Source: Micropterix aruncella (lineage: Eukaryota > Arthropoda > Insecta > Lepidoptera > Micropterigidae). From it: a DNA stretch of 64,000 nucleotides. Position 1 is the first letter of the stretch. Each line of letters opens with the position of its first letter. The stretch lies in NCBI GenBank assembly GCA_944548615.1, contig CALYMY010000058.1, positions 124,001 through 188,000 on the forward strand. Direction: 5' to 3'. The notes beneath the pieces were generated by a model. It worked only from the letters and a program-made list of their open reading frames with translations, was not told where the DNA came from and ran no database searches. Position numbers and translations under genes: made by a program. This document shows positions 39,912-50,910 of the stretch, in pieces.

Positions 39912-41659
39912 GAACATAGAAATTGTTATGAATAAATGTCATTTTTCGAAAAAGACCGTGATAGAGTAAATAAAACGCGTTACGGTGTTTGGGCATAACG
40001 AAGGCCTTTGAAATCTCTACGAAATGGCATTTTCGAAATTTTGACATTTTGAAATTTTTTATATAAACTTTCATTTTGAACATAGAAATTGTTATGAAAA
40101 AATCACATTTTTCACAAAAGAACGAGATAGAGTAAACATACCGCGTTGCGGTCTTTAGCGAGATCGACACCCCGCTTAAGCTCTACAAAATGGCATTTTT
40201 GAAATTTTGACTTTTTGAAAAATTTTATATAAAATTTCATTTTAAACATAGAAATTATTATGAAAAAATCATATTTTTCGAAAAAGATCGTGATAGAGTA
40301 AACCTATAGGGTTACGGCGTTCGGACAGAACGACGGCCTTGGTAATCTCTACAAAATGGCATTTTCGAAATTTTGACATTTTGAAAATTTTTTTATAAAA
40401 TTTCATTTTAAACATAGAAATTGTTATGAAAAAATCACATTTTTCGAAAAAGATCGTGATAGAGTAAACCTATAGGGTTACGGCGTTCGGACAGAACGAC
40501 GGCCTTGGTAATCTCTACAAAATGGCATTTTCGAAATTTTGACATTTTGAAATTTTTTATATAAACTTTCATTTTGAACATAGAAATTGTTATGAATTAA
40601 TGACATTTTTCGAAAAAGACCGTGATAGAGTAAATGAAACGCGTTACGGTGGTTAGGCAGAACGAAGGCCTTTGAAATCTCTACGAAATGGCATTTTCGA
40701 AATTTTGACATTTTGAAATTTTTTATATAAACTTTCATTTTGAACATAGAAATTGTTATGAAAAAATCACATTTTTCGAAATAAATCGAGATAGAGTAAA
40801 CCTACCGCGTTGCGGTCTTTGGCGAGATCGACACCCCGCTTAAGCTCTACAAAATGGCATTTTTGAAATTTTGACATTTTGAAAAATTTTATATAAAATT
40901 TCATTTTAAACATAGAAATTATAATGAAAAAATCACATTTTTCGAAAAAGATCGTGATAGAGTAAACCTATAGCGTTACGGCGTTCGGACAGAACTACGG
41001 CCTTGGTAATCTCTACGAAATGGCATTTTCGAAATTTTGACATTTTGAAATTTTTTATATAAACTTTCATTTTGAACATAGAAATTGTTATGAATAAATG
41101 ACATTTTTCGAAAAAGACCGTGATAGAGTAAACCTACCGCGTTGCGGTCTTTGGCTAGATCGACACCCCGCTTAAGAGGCCTATTACAAAATAGCGTAGG
41201 TATTCTTTTAAAATGACTTTAAAAAATGAACGCATTTTTTTTTGGATGTAACTATAAAAGATAGGATAAATAAATAAAAAAATAAATAAATAACTATTCA
41301 ACCCTGGGAGAAAACCGCGGCACTGAGCGCTCTTCTCTTGCGCAAGCAAATATATACACAATTTCTAATTGTTTTTTGCAGTGTTTTCTCCTTTCTAATG
41401 ACAATAATTTATATTATGTCGTATTGCTAAAAGAGTGAACTTTAATATAGTATAAGTATTATATAAGAATCTTATTTTATTTCTGAGAAAATTAGAATGA
41501 TACAGGAAGTTTTTTTTTAAATTTTGTGTAATTGTAAGTAATGTATACCTTGGATATGTGGTCAAAAAACGAAAAAATAAGGCCGCTATGGTCAACAAGA
41601 ATACATGACGGACATAAAAAAAAATAGTATACGGTTTTCGTTGTAGTGATATTACTGTA

Positions 41660-41663
41660 TTAA
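41660..41663. other. TTAA target-site duplication, left
   Basis: TTAA immediately outside the left inverted end. It is paired with TTAA at 49182-49185; empty copies of element D have a single TTAA here. Confidence 0.93.
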
Positions 41664-41681
41664 CCCCTCAGGCCTCGGCTG
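41664..41681 (+). repeat. Left terminal inverted repeat
   Basis: Starts CCCC directly after TTAA; 14 of 18 positions match the reverse complement of the right end. It overlaps a stem-loop at 41676-41689 (CGGCTG-CT-CAGCCG). Confidence 0.8.
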
Positions 41682-41689
41682 CTCAGCCG

Positions 41690-43250
41690 GTTGACAATTT
41701 GACAGTCCATTTTTTTTTCGTAAAAAGTAGTAAAAAAATTGAATTATGACACTGTCTCACCAAAACATTAATTACTGCCAAACCACTGTACCCATAATTA
41801 AAATAAAAACTACATTTTGTTCCCGATTAAATTTGCCATTAGAATATTGGAATATAATTTTAGAAAACAATAAATATTATTTTTTATGGTCAATCAAAAT
41901 TCACAAAAAAAAAAACTTCCATTTAGGTAGTGTTTTAGATTATATCTCGGAATATATTAATTTAATAACATATTTGTAAATTGATTTTGAATAAGTATTA
42001 AATTCGTAATACATCCGTAATACTTTGTTTCACTTGGTTTCATACAAAAATAATAAGATATTGAGGGCCGAAAACAGTTTCATATAATGATAATTTTCGA
42101 GTAACAAAATATTTTTCGCAATTAAAATATCGGCAGTTCCAACTTTGAATTATGTAAGATAACATCTTTATAAGATGATTTAATTATCTATCTTCGTATT
42201 AGAAGCGACATAAAGGGCAAATGTATTAATATTTTCTAATAAAATCCAAATATGTACATACATACTGCAATATCACGTCGCTCAACCGCGGCAAAATGAT
42301 GAAAAACTGTCACTATGAGAAATCACATTGCTCACTTATCAGAAGTAATTTCTGATATATAAACTGACACAGACACTCCGTAATTCCAGATTAATATATG
42401 CATTCGAGCAAATATCAACAAATAGCATGGAATATCACTTTTAAACTAGATTTAGCTAGGCGCTCCGTGGGCGCTCCGCAACAACAATCCGCCATTTTAG
42501 GATGATGAAATCTATAGGGCCGACATGACATAAATCGATTATCGATCGATATCTGGATTTAATTAGACCAAAATTATATCGAATTCTGAATGTTCGGTAT
42601 TACTTGTAAGTAAATATGGGAAAACTTAAATATGTGTATAAATAAGTATTTCAAATATGAATAATATGTGTAAACTTTGCGATCACGAAAAACAACGCGA
42701 AAAACTCCGAAATTTTGGGACTTTTTTCACTGTTTGCTCTAAAAGTCATAAACTATACGTTTTTCGACAAACATTAAACAGTACTTTCTTAAAGATAATT
42801 AAATTTAAAACAATTTAAGCCTAATCGCAGCTCTATAAACCCTATAGGGACCAATCTATGGCCCTTCAACTATGGTTTATTTTTCCCGAAAATTGATATT
42901 TTTAAGTTTTGCAAGTGAGCAGAATATTGGCAAAATCCCTCATCAATAAATGTGGGAATACTTTTATGTCTATAAGTATTTAAAAAATAAATGAATTATG
43001 AATAATGTGTACTTATATTATATAAAGAATATGAGTATATAGGTACTTAGGTACATATAAAGTTTTGGGATATTTTAGAATATTGAAAGTGGTTTATCTA
43101 CGTAAATAATTACATTTCCGATGGTGTGTTAACATTTGTGATACGCTATATATACCTATATAGAGAAAAATGTAGCTAAATAAAGAATTGTGTTGTGGGA
43201 AATATGATGGTGCATTTGCAAATTAAAATGATTTGAAAACACACGTCCAC
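41690..43250. other. AT-rich left arm of the transposon, no gene seen
   Basis: No convincing coding sequence; the 77-codon frame from 41746 has no recognisable features. Minor marks: a cluster of TCGAT/ATCGAT motifs around 42533-42552 and the palindrome CCCTATAGGG at 42840-42849. TAGGTAC-type motifs lie near 43040. Confidence 0.6.
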
Positions 43251-43262
43251 TCTTATAAAGGG

Positions 43263-43597
43263 TGCAATTACGCTTCTCGCATACTATTCTATCTGACTGC
43301 TGTCATAAATAAATCCCTTCGCAGGATACAAGGTCAAAATAGACAAAAGTTTGCGTGTTTGCAGTGTGACGGGACATTCATATATTTGATAAAACAGAAC
43401 GACAGTCGCAAACGAGAGCCTGTCTTTTGTTAAATATCGTGTCATTACGCATCTCGTATCTTCACAGATAGATTAGACAGACAGATTCTATCTGTCTATC
43501 TATTCTATCTGTAAGCTGTATTCTATCTGTCTGCTGTTATAAAGATCCCTGCGCAGATACAAGGTCGAAATAGACAAAAATTGTGGTGTTTGCAGTG
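43263..43597 (+). repeat. Two diverged direct repeats with an internal TCTATCTG microsatellite
   Basis: Segments 43263-43367 and 43442-43597 share ordered blocks: 'attacgc.tctcg', 'ctgctgt.ataaa', 'gatacaaggtc.aaatagacaaaa' and 'gtgtttgcagtg'. The second copy is expanded by imperfect TCTATCTG repeats at about 43466-43533. The frame at 43233-43433 overlapping the first copy shows no recognisable domain. Confidence 0.6.
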
Positions 43598-43693
43598 AAA
43601 ATAGGTATACATATACCTAAAATGAATATGTGTATAAGTTTTTAAGTTTAAGCCTATCAATGTAACTGCAAATCCTACAATTGAAATATTCTG

Positions 43694-44136
43694 TTTTTTT
43701 TTTTTTTTAAACTAGATGTTTTTTGATTTTCATCAATCTCTAATTCTATTTAGATCGATCAATAATCAAAATCTAATTCAGCCTAAATCAAATTCAAGCC
43801 TAATTCAAAAACATTAATCGCAGACATAGCCACGTTTAGTAAGATATTGAAGTTTATTGGTTATGTTCATTACAAAAAATAAAAAAACACATCTCATAAA
43901 TCAAAATATTCTTTATTTATATGAAAAAATTTGAAAAACTTATTTTTTCTTTATGTAGTAGTTTTTAAAACAGCAACATTACAATACAATACAGTAGAAT
44001 ACAGTAACAGTGCAATACATTAGAAACATAAAACAGTACAAAATTTTACTTTCAAAGATACATTTTTTAAGAGATAATATTCAAAAGCGCTATAACAAAC
44101 ATCTTTTGTGTTTTAGCAAATGAAGCAATTGAGTAG
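43694..44136. other. Non-coding stretch with T15 run and a minus-strand AATAAA
   Basis: A run of 15 T at 43694-43708 (poly-A on the minus strand) and a minus-strand AATAAA at 43912-43917. Both lie downstream of the RNase H fragment and of the transposase stop on the minus strand. They could be the old 3' end of the retrotransposon fragment or a polyadenylation signal for the transposase transcript. Neither is proven. Confidence 0.35.
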
Positions 44137-44637
44137 TTAGTTAGTTAGCAATTGATGTAGTTGTTTGTAGTGGTGAAGTTGGTTGTTTATGTTCGAGTAT
44201 GGTAGGGGTACGATGGCTTCGAGTCCGTATACCGGTGTATCTGACCCTTTACGGGCTAGTTCATCCGCAGCATCGTTCCCTCTCGAGTTACTGTGTCCCT
44301 CGATCCATTGCAGTGTCACCTTATTGCCTTTTTCGCATACCTCTAAGTTAATGGCATTCGTATATGAGTCCAGATGTAAGTATCGCTTCCTAGTACTTGT
44401 AGTACTGACTTGCTGTCTGATTGTATTGAGCAATGGATAACATGTGTTTATGGTGGCTGCGCTCCTCGGTGGGCTCGTATATGAGTCCAGATGTAAGTAT
44501 CGCTTCCTAGTACTTGTAGTACTGACTTGCTGTCTGATAGTATTGAGCAATGGATAACATGTGTTTGTGGTGGCTGCGCTTCTCGGTGGGCTTCGAGGGC
44601 GTCGGACGGCAGCGGCGAGGCGTTCACACACAAACAT
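44137..44637 (-). pseudogene. Decayed non-LTR retrotransposon RNase H domain fragment
   Basis: Two minus-strand frames together spell an RNase H domain. The frame covering 44448-44633 contains SDSKSVLQVL, the typical second-Asp region. The frame covering 44137 to about 44350 contains VTLQWIEGHSNSRGNDAADELARKG, matching the WxxGHxxxxGNxxAD block of retrotransposon RNase H. They differ by a frameshift near 44355, and the first frame meets a stop (TAA) at 44448-44450. The catalytic N-terminal part, the reverse transcriptase and the endonuclease are absent. It lies inside the piggyBac-like element, about 370 bp from the transposase stop. It cannot make a working enzyme. Confidence 0.75.
44361..44594 (-). 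repeat. 117-bp tandem duplication inside the RNase H fragment
   Basis: The segment from 44361 ('tatatgagtccag') recurs at 44478, period 117 bp, with only a few differences ('ctgattgta' against 'ctgatagta', 'tttatgg' against 'tttgtgg'). The length is a multiple of three, so SDSKSVLQVL and its neighbours are repeated in frame. Confidence 0.9.
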
Positions 44638-44639
44638 TA

Positions 44640-45010
44640 CTACTGTTAGCCCACAAACAGTAGTAAAAGATTTATAAAGAAGTTACATAAAAAAGTAACT
44701 TTTTTAAAAATCTTTCTCTCTCTTGCACTCTGTCCCTCTCTCACACATAAACACAGTCTCTCATATCATTGACCCCCAGATTCTAACGATTCATGACTCC
44801 ATCCATCACTTCATTCTTCACCAATCATCCATCGTACGTACTTGAAATAAGGATACTGTGGGTATACTACTGTAAACTACCTACTATTATATCCACACGG
44901 GCAAAAATGACTACACAACCGAGAAAGCAATGCAATAAATGTTAAAGACTCGCGGTTTAACACTTTCGCTATAGAATTAATTACTGTATACATTGAATGA
45001 ATTGAATGAA
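44640..45010. other. Intergenic spacer within the transposon
   Basis: No gene seen. CT-rich low-complexity stretch at about 44705-44765 and short 'attgaatga' repeats at 44991-45012 just beyond the transposase stop. Confidence 0.55.
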
Positions 45011-46799
45011 TTACTCTAAAGTGTGATAATTTTTAAAACAAGGATCGATGCAGAGTGGTACATCGCAAATTTCACATATAAAAGTGGTCCTCTTCCGTTT
45101 TCCATCGCGTTTTAAGCACCATAAGCAACTAGCCCGCTTCCGCTCACCGACGGACCCAACGACCAGTGCAGCACTACGCGCAAAATGCTGTGTACCGTCA
45201 AGTCGCAGTGAAATATGGTCACGGTTTACACTTTGGTGACGACGCGGCTTAGGGACAAGGGGCAAATGCACGTCAGTGATTGCACTGATTAAACTTAGTC
45301 GGAAAACTTCTTGCCGAACAGTTGTGGCTACACTCCTATGGAAGAGGATACAAGAAGCGTTTAATATAGACGCATTGAGAAGCCTCTTGAATAGCTTTTT
45401 GCTCCATTTGGCGTTCCTTTTTCTTTCTATTAGAAAAGGCTCTAGCATTTGGTCTTTCTTGTCGACCCCGCCCATGGATTTATTGTAGTCGCATATCACC
45501 TTGGGTTTGTAGAGTGACGGCCTACCAGGTCTAGCAGCCACTTGGACCACTTCAATACCATGGCAAGTGGATGTAGTGTACACAGTTTTCTTGTCCTGGA
45601 AAGCCATCACTACAACATCCCCAGAATGTCGAGCTACGAAAGTTCCATCTGCCGGTATGACGTGCTGAATGAGTGGTGACACATGCTTCCGCGATTTGCG
45701 CAAGGCGCCAACACAATCGGTTTTGTTCCGTTTCAGGAACCTCGATAAAACGGGGGAGTTGAACCAACTGTCCAAGAATAATTGGTGTCCCTTGCCGAGC
45801 AGCGGCATCATAATTTGTCTTACAATGTCAGTGCTCTTCGGAAGATTTGATCGATTAGTAGTATCTTTGCCCATGTAAATGACGAACGACCACAGGTAGC
45901 CCGTAGCCGGTTCGCAGATTTCGAAGGATTTGATGCCGAAACGAGCAGCCTTCGTTCTGATAAACTGTTTGAAGGACAGTTTACCCTTCCACAATGTCAA
46001 AGATTCATCAATTGATATCTGTTGCTCCAATACATAAGCCTCTTGAAACTTCGCATTCAAGTGCTCAGGTATGGGGCCAAGAGAGAACAACTTAGATGAT
46101 TTCTTATTGCGGGTTTCGTTATCTACAAAGTGTAGAGCTCGATTTAAATTTTCATAACGAGCCTTTGAAAAAAGTTTTCTAAACGAGTCATGTTTTAAGA
46201 ACTCATTTGAAGAAAAGCACGATTTTATAGTCGGCATTTTGACAATCCCGATCAACATCCAAAATGTAAAAAGTATCATTATTTCATGAACGTTAGTGTC
46301 ATACCAATCTCTCGCAAACCTCTCCGAAGACGCCTTCAATCCTTGAGCATATCGATTGGTCTCACAAACGATATGCTCCAGAATTTCGTCGTTCCAGAAA
46401 GTGCGGAAAGCATCATACGCATTCTCAACTGGCACGACAGGTCCAGGGTTTTCGACCAGAAATTCCTCTGGCCGCCCAGCGAAAGAATCCATGGGCGACC
46501 AGTTGAATATTATCGCGTCCCTGTCCCCATCGAACAAATCTGTCACTACATCATCTGCATATTTCCTTGCTTTTTGACTCGCGTCACTAACCCTAGCACT
46601 CCGCTCAGCCTTATCCATCTTATCTTTCAGTATTCTCGGAATTACTTCATCAGTCACACAGCCTTCCACAATCATATCGCCCCTACCAACGCGCGCCGTT
46701 GCCGCCCCTCCTCTTCCTCCGCGTCCTCCGTGTCCCTCTCTGCTTCCGCGTCCTCGTCCAGCAGCGTTTCGTCCAGCTCTCGCTACCAAGTACACTGGT
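45011..46799 (-). CDS. Transposase coding exon 4 (catalytic core and zinc ribbon)
   Basis: Acceptor 'ttttttcattttcag' directly before 46799; TAA at 45013-45011. Contains 595 full codons with all four conserved Asp and the Cys-rich tail, no internal stop or frameshift. The Gly/Arg-rich start is encoded by an unusually GC-rich stretch at about 46685-46790. Confidence 0.93.
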
Positions 46800-47432
46800 C
46801 TGAAAATGAAAAAACGAAAATGATTAAAATTTAAAATTAAGATATATGTAAGAAGATCTACTAAGTACTAACCTTCGAGTCGACAGACTCGCACTTGCCA
46901 GTGGACTTGTCAGCGGACTGAACTCGGGTGAAGGACTGCTGGACGAGGACCCGGAAACAGGGGACACAGGGCGTTCCGTCGGCGGTGACCTCGACGTAGA
47001 CCTCCGCTGAAATTTACAAAAATAGAAGAAGAGTTCTCGAATTCATTTTATATTTATCATATCCTATTTATAGTAGTTTTATACCTCTCCTATCAGAGGA
47101 TCAAACTGGTGGCTCGGACCAGCGCTGGTTGACGGCGTGGGCGACGAACGTGCCGACATGACGCCGCTTTAGAAAAGAACAAAAAAAAATTATAATATTC
47201 TCTGAAAATAATTTGTACCCAATACTTATATTTATACTTACCAAGGTCGTTGAGTCCCTCCAGGACTCATGGAGAACACAGGCATGTCGGGCATGTCCAC
47301 CGCCAGCGTCGAAGCCACGTCGAGTTCATCGTCGGAGTCGACGTCCGATGCCGACGTCTCCAACTCCGCCTCCAACTCGGCAAAGAACGAAGCATCAGGA
47401 ACTCCGCTCCCTAAATTCCATTTCCTAGACAT
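45011..47432 (-). CDS. piggyBac-like transposase, four coding exons, apparently intact
   Basis: DDE transposase of the piggyBac family (DDE_Tnp_1_7), which cuts and pastes the element at TTAA in the nucleus. Exons on the minus strand: 47432-47242, 47166-47085, 47006-46873, 46799-45011, total 2196 nt, 731 codons plus TAA. All introns (75, 78 and 73 bp) begin GT and end AG. The frame is kept at every junction, and read-through of each donor meets a stop. Order: acidic N-terminus (residues 1-63); Ser/Pro/Arg-rich linker (65-136); Gly/Arg-rich stretch near 146-176; catalytic core with Asp in SIDES (about 400), FLDSWF (479), GGVDKKD (582 and 585); C-terminal zinc ribbon with paired CxxC and CxxxC near 694-723. 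The Asp spacing (79, 103, 3) is close to classical piggyBac. The long open frame of the last exon begins with GTG, so it is not a separate gene start. Not tested: expression or activity. Confidence 0.9.
46873..47006 (-). CDS. Transposase coding exon 3
   Basis: 134 nt between acceptor 'gtaaatttcag' and donor AAG|GTTAGT. Starts in phase 0 with RRSTSRSPP and ends two bases into an Arg codon completed by exon 4. Ser/Pro-rich, probably disordered. Confidence 0.8.
47085..47166 (-). CDS. Transposase coding exon 2
   Basis: 82 nt between acceptor 'cttttctaaag' and donor GAG|GTATAA. The first base completes a Cys codon begun in exon 1; it ends in phase 0. Encodes [20 protein letters not shown] linker. 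An alternative acceptor 'attttcag' further upstream is possible but lacks a good pyrimidine tract next to it. Confidence 0.75.
47242..47432 (-). CDS. Transposase coding exon 1
   Basis: ATG at 47432 opening [10 protein letters not shown], then Glu/Asp-rich sequence ([20 protein letters not shown]). Donor TTG|GTAAGT at 47241. The bases directly before the ATG (tttactttgcag) look like a splice acceptor, so a 5' untranslated exon may lie to the right, beyond the microsatellite. Confidence 0.82.
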
Positions 47433-47462
47433 CTGCAAAGTAAATGAAAACAAAAACAAATT

Positions 47463-48261
<799 letters not shown>

Positions 48262-48299
48262 ATATATTCTGCCACAAACAAACGTAATCACTACCCAAT

Positions 48300-48405
48300 T
48301 TTTATTATTATTATTATTATTACAGTCACGCACATTACAGTCACGCACACGCACACGCACACATACACATACACGTATACATATACATACATATACATTA
48401 TTATT
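48300..48405. repeat. ATT and ACGCAC/ACATAC simple repeats
   Basis: Short ATT run at about 48301-48320, then 'cagtcacgcacatta' twice and ACGCAC/ACATAC units. Confidence 0.85.
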
Positions 48406-48409
48406 AGAA

Positions 48410-49100
48410 GTCATATCATCACAGAATCAATTCGAAAAACGTTATACCAATTTTCGGCATATTCGATTTGAGCATCGTCTTCAAAAAATATCGATTATGC
48501 CAAAGAAGATCGATCCCCGCACTACTTTCGCTCGCAAAATAAAAACAAAATGACTAATTTGCCGGCTTTTTTTCAAAAGCTGTTTATCAGACCTAAAAGT
48601 TCGTTTTTTGATTGATTTCGCATGAATAGCGATTGAAAACAATATTTCCCATCCCATTATAGACTATTTGATGACAGAATGCCTTTATTACATATCAAAA
48701 ACAGTAATTCAAAGAGCCTCGAAAAAAACACCCTCAAGGTGTCCCACTGTTTATCAGAAAATCACTATAATTACTAGTCGATGTGACTTGATTTCATGAT
48801 CAATCAATCAATCAATCGTTTAAGTCAATAAATACTTACATTTACTCGGCGATTCCGCAAATAAACACTCAAAACAACACAAAAAGTCGAGAGCACACGC
48901 ACCGCGTTCGCCGAAATACTGATCTGCGAATGTCGGCTCTAAAAATTGCCATTTAAAATAATTGAAAAGCGGGCGCGTTCACCAAAAATATAATTAAAAT
49001 AAAATAGGTATCGCTGCATAGGTTACAAATCAAATCCTATGCCAATCATACCGAATAAGCCAATGGTTACGTGTTTTTCGAGAGCGTTCTTCGCGGTCAA
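48410..49100. other. Right arm of the transposon, no coding sequence seen
   Basis: AT-rich, no convincing frame. An AATCAATCAATCAATC run lies near 48803. If the transposase has a 5' untranslated exon or promoter beyond the microsatellite, it should be here, but I see no decisive signal. Confidence 0.5.
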
Positions 49101-49106
49101 AATTAT

Positions 49107-49164
49107 GGCCGATATCGGCCCAACGGGGCCATCACGGTGATTCGTGAATTGGCCGATTTCGGCC
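49107..49164. promoter_or_regulatory. Subterminal palindromic motifs near the right end
   Basis: Perfect 14-bp palindrome GGCCGATATCGGCC at 49107-49120 and a one-base variant GGCCGATTTCGGCC at 49151-49164, directly inside the right inverted end. Subterminal repeats bind transposase in several DNA transposons; that role is inferred here. Confidence 0.5.
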
Positions 49165-49181
49165 AGTCGGGGCTTGAGTGG
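49164..49181 (-). repeat. Right terminal inverted repeat
   Basis: The reverse complement begins CCACTCAAGCCCCGACTG; 14 of 18 positions match the left end. Confidence 0.8.
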
Positions 49182-49185
49182 TTAA
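49182..49185. other. TTAA target-site duplication, right
   Basis: Followed by 'ggagctcaaagtttgcc', the same sequence that follows the single TTAA in D copies 1, 2 and 4. Confidence 0.93.
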
Positions 49186-50194
49186 GGAGCTCAAAGTTTG
49201 CCTTCCGAGCGTTTTACGAATAACGACTTTCGGAAAATGGGCTGAATAAGTAAATAATATTCGTTATATCTAAAATTAAAGGCCGCTATGGTCAACATCA
49301 AGAAATGGTCCAGGTAATTCAGTAATTAAAGTTTGTAGAAATCTCTTCATTTCTTGGAATTAGAACGCCAAAAATCCACTTTTCTTGCCTTTCTGGAAAA
49401 AATATGTAATAGGGCTCTTAAGCTCTACAAAATGACATTTTTGAAATTTTGACATTTTGAAAAATTTTATATAAAATTTCATTTTAAACATAGAAATTAT
49501 TATGAAAAAATCACATTTTTCGAAAAAGATCGTGATAGAGTAAACCTATAGCGTTACGGCGTTCGGACAGAACGACGGCCTTGGTAATCTCTACAAAATG
49601 GCATTTTCGAAATTTTGACATTTTGAAAAATTTTATATAAAATTTCATTTTAAACATAGAAATTGTTATGAAAAAATCACATTTTTCGAAAAAGATCGTC
49701 ATAGAGTAAACCTATAGCGTTACGGCGTTCGTACAGAACGACGGCCTTGGTAATCTCTACAAAATGGCATTTTCGAAATTTTGACATTTTGAAAAATTTT
49801 ATATAAACTTTCATTTTGAACATAGAAATTGTTATGAAAAAATCACATTTTTCGAAATAAATCGAGATAGAGTAAACCTACCGCGTTGCGGTCTTTGGCG
49901 AGATCGACACCCCGCTTAAGCTCTACAAAATGGCATTTTTGAAATTTTGATATTTTGAAAATTTTTATATAAACTTTCATTTTGAACTTGGAAATTATTA
50001 TGAAAAAATCACATTTTTCGAAATAAATCGAGATAGAGTAAACCTAACGCGTTACGGTGTTCGGACAGAACGAAGGCCTTTGAAATCTCTACGAAATGGC
50101 ATTTTCGAAATTTTGACATTTTGAATTTTTTTATATAAACTTTCATTTTGAACATAGAAATTGTTATGAAAAAATCACATTTTTCGAAATAAAT

Positions 50195-50910
50195 TGGCTT
50201 CCGACGTTTGAGGGCTATTGCGCTAAAAGGCATCAATAGTCCTCCCTGTTTATTATTATCTAATAGAGTTTTGCTTTGCGCATCTAACGCTTCTTTTAAT
50301 TTTCAAATCTGAGTAATATTAACGGAATTATAGACGATTTAATATCTGTATAGGTATATTGATTTATCGATTTAACGGTTTTGTTTCCATAGTAACGAGC
50401 TCAGGCGGTGGCCCGACTCGCAATAGAATATTTATCGATTTAACGATTTCTGTTTCTATGGTAACTTCAGCCCTCGTCATACTTGCGAAAGTTTATTTAT
50501 CGATTTTACGATGTTTGTTTTCAATAGTAGCGATCCGAGCCAAGGGAGTTTTAGTATTTTTCCCGCGGCTTCGTTTAATAAATTAAATATTATATTCTTT
50601 ATTTTATCATATACACACAAGCGAGGTGTCAAAAGATAGGGTTTTAGAACGCTTTTCATTTCATTGCTTCTGCTTTTTATCTGGTCTTCTTCTTCTTCTT
50701 TAATTACTTTTCAATACTATTTAATCTGTGCTTTTTCATTTTCATTTTCAGTGCCTTTGATCAACGAGAAGAGACAATATGGAGACCACAGAAATAGAAG
50801 TGCCGTTTCGGAATTTCGAAGAAATACCGGAAAGAGCCAGAGATATTGCCCGCGAGGCGTTAAACGAATTAAAAGGAGTAAACAACCTACGGAAAGAGGT
50901 ACGTGACAAG
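50195..50910 (+). repeat. Module U, copy 10
   Basis: 716 bp. Exon-like frame at 50752-50898, ATG at 50779, unspliced stop ending 50949. First variant class, followed by the 'gacgagcgaac' marker. Confidence 0.93.

Noticed and set aside
41746..41979. 77-aa plus-strand frame in the transposon left arm; likewise 66 aa at 43233-43433.
   Set aside because: AT-rich composition, no recognisable domain, no splice or homology support; the second overlaps a diverged repeat.
46793..46795. Start of the transposase at the beginning of its long open frame.
   Set aside because: The codon there is GTG, directly after a strong splice acceptor. Upstream exons continue the frame to an ATG at 47432.
45048..46834. 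Plus-strand frames of 63-182 aa and short minus-strand frames overlapping the transposase.
   Set aside because: Shadows of the long transposase exon on the opposite strand or in other frames.
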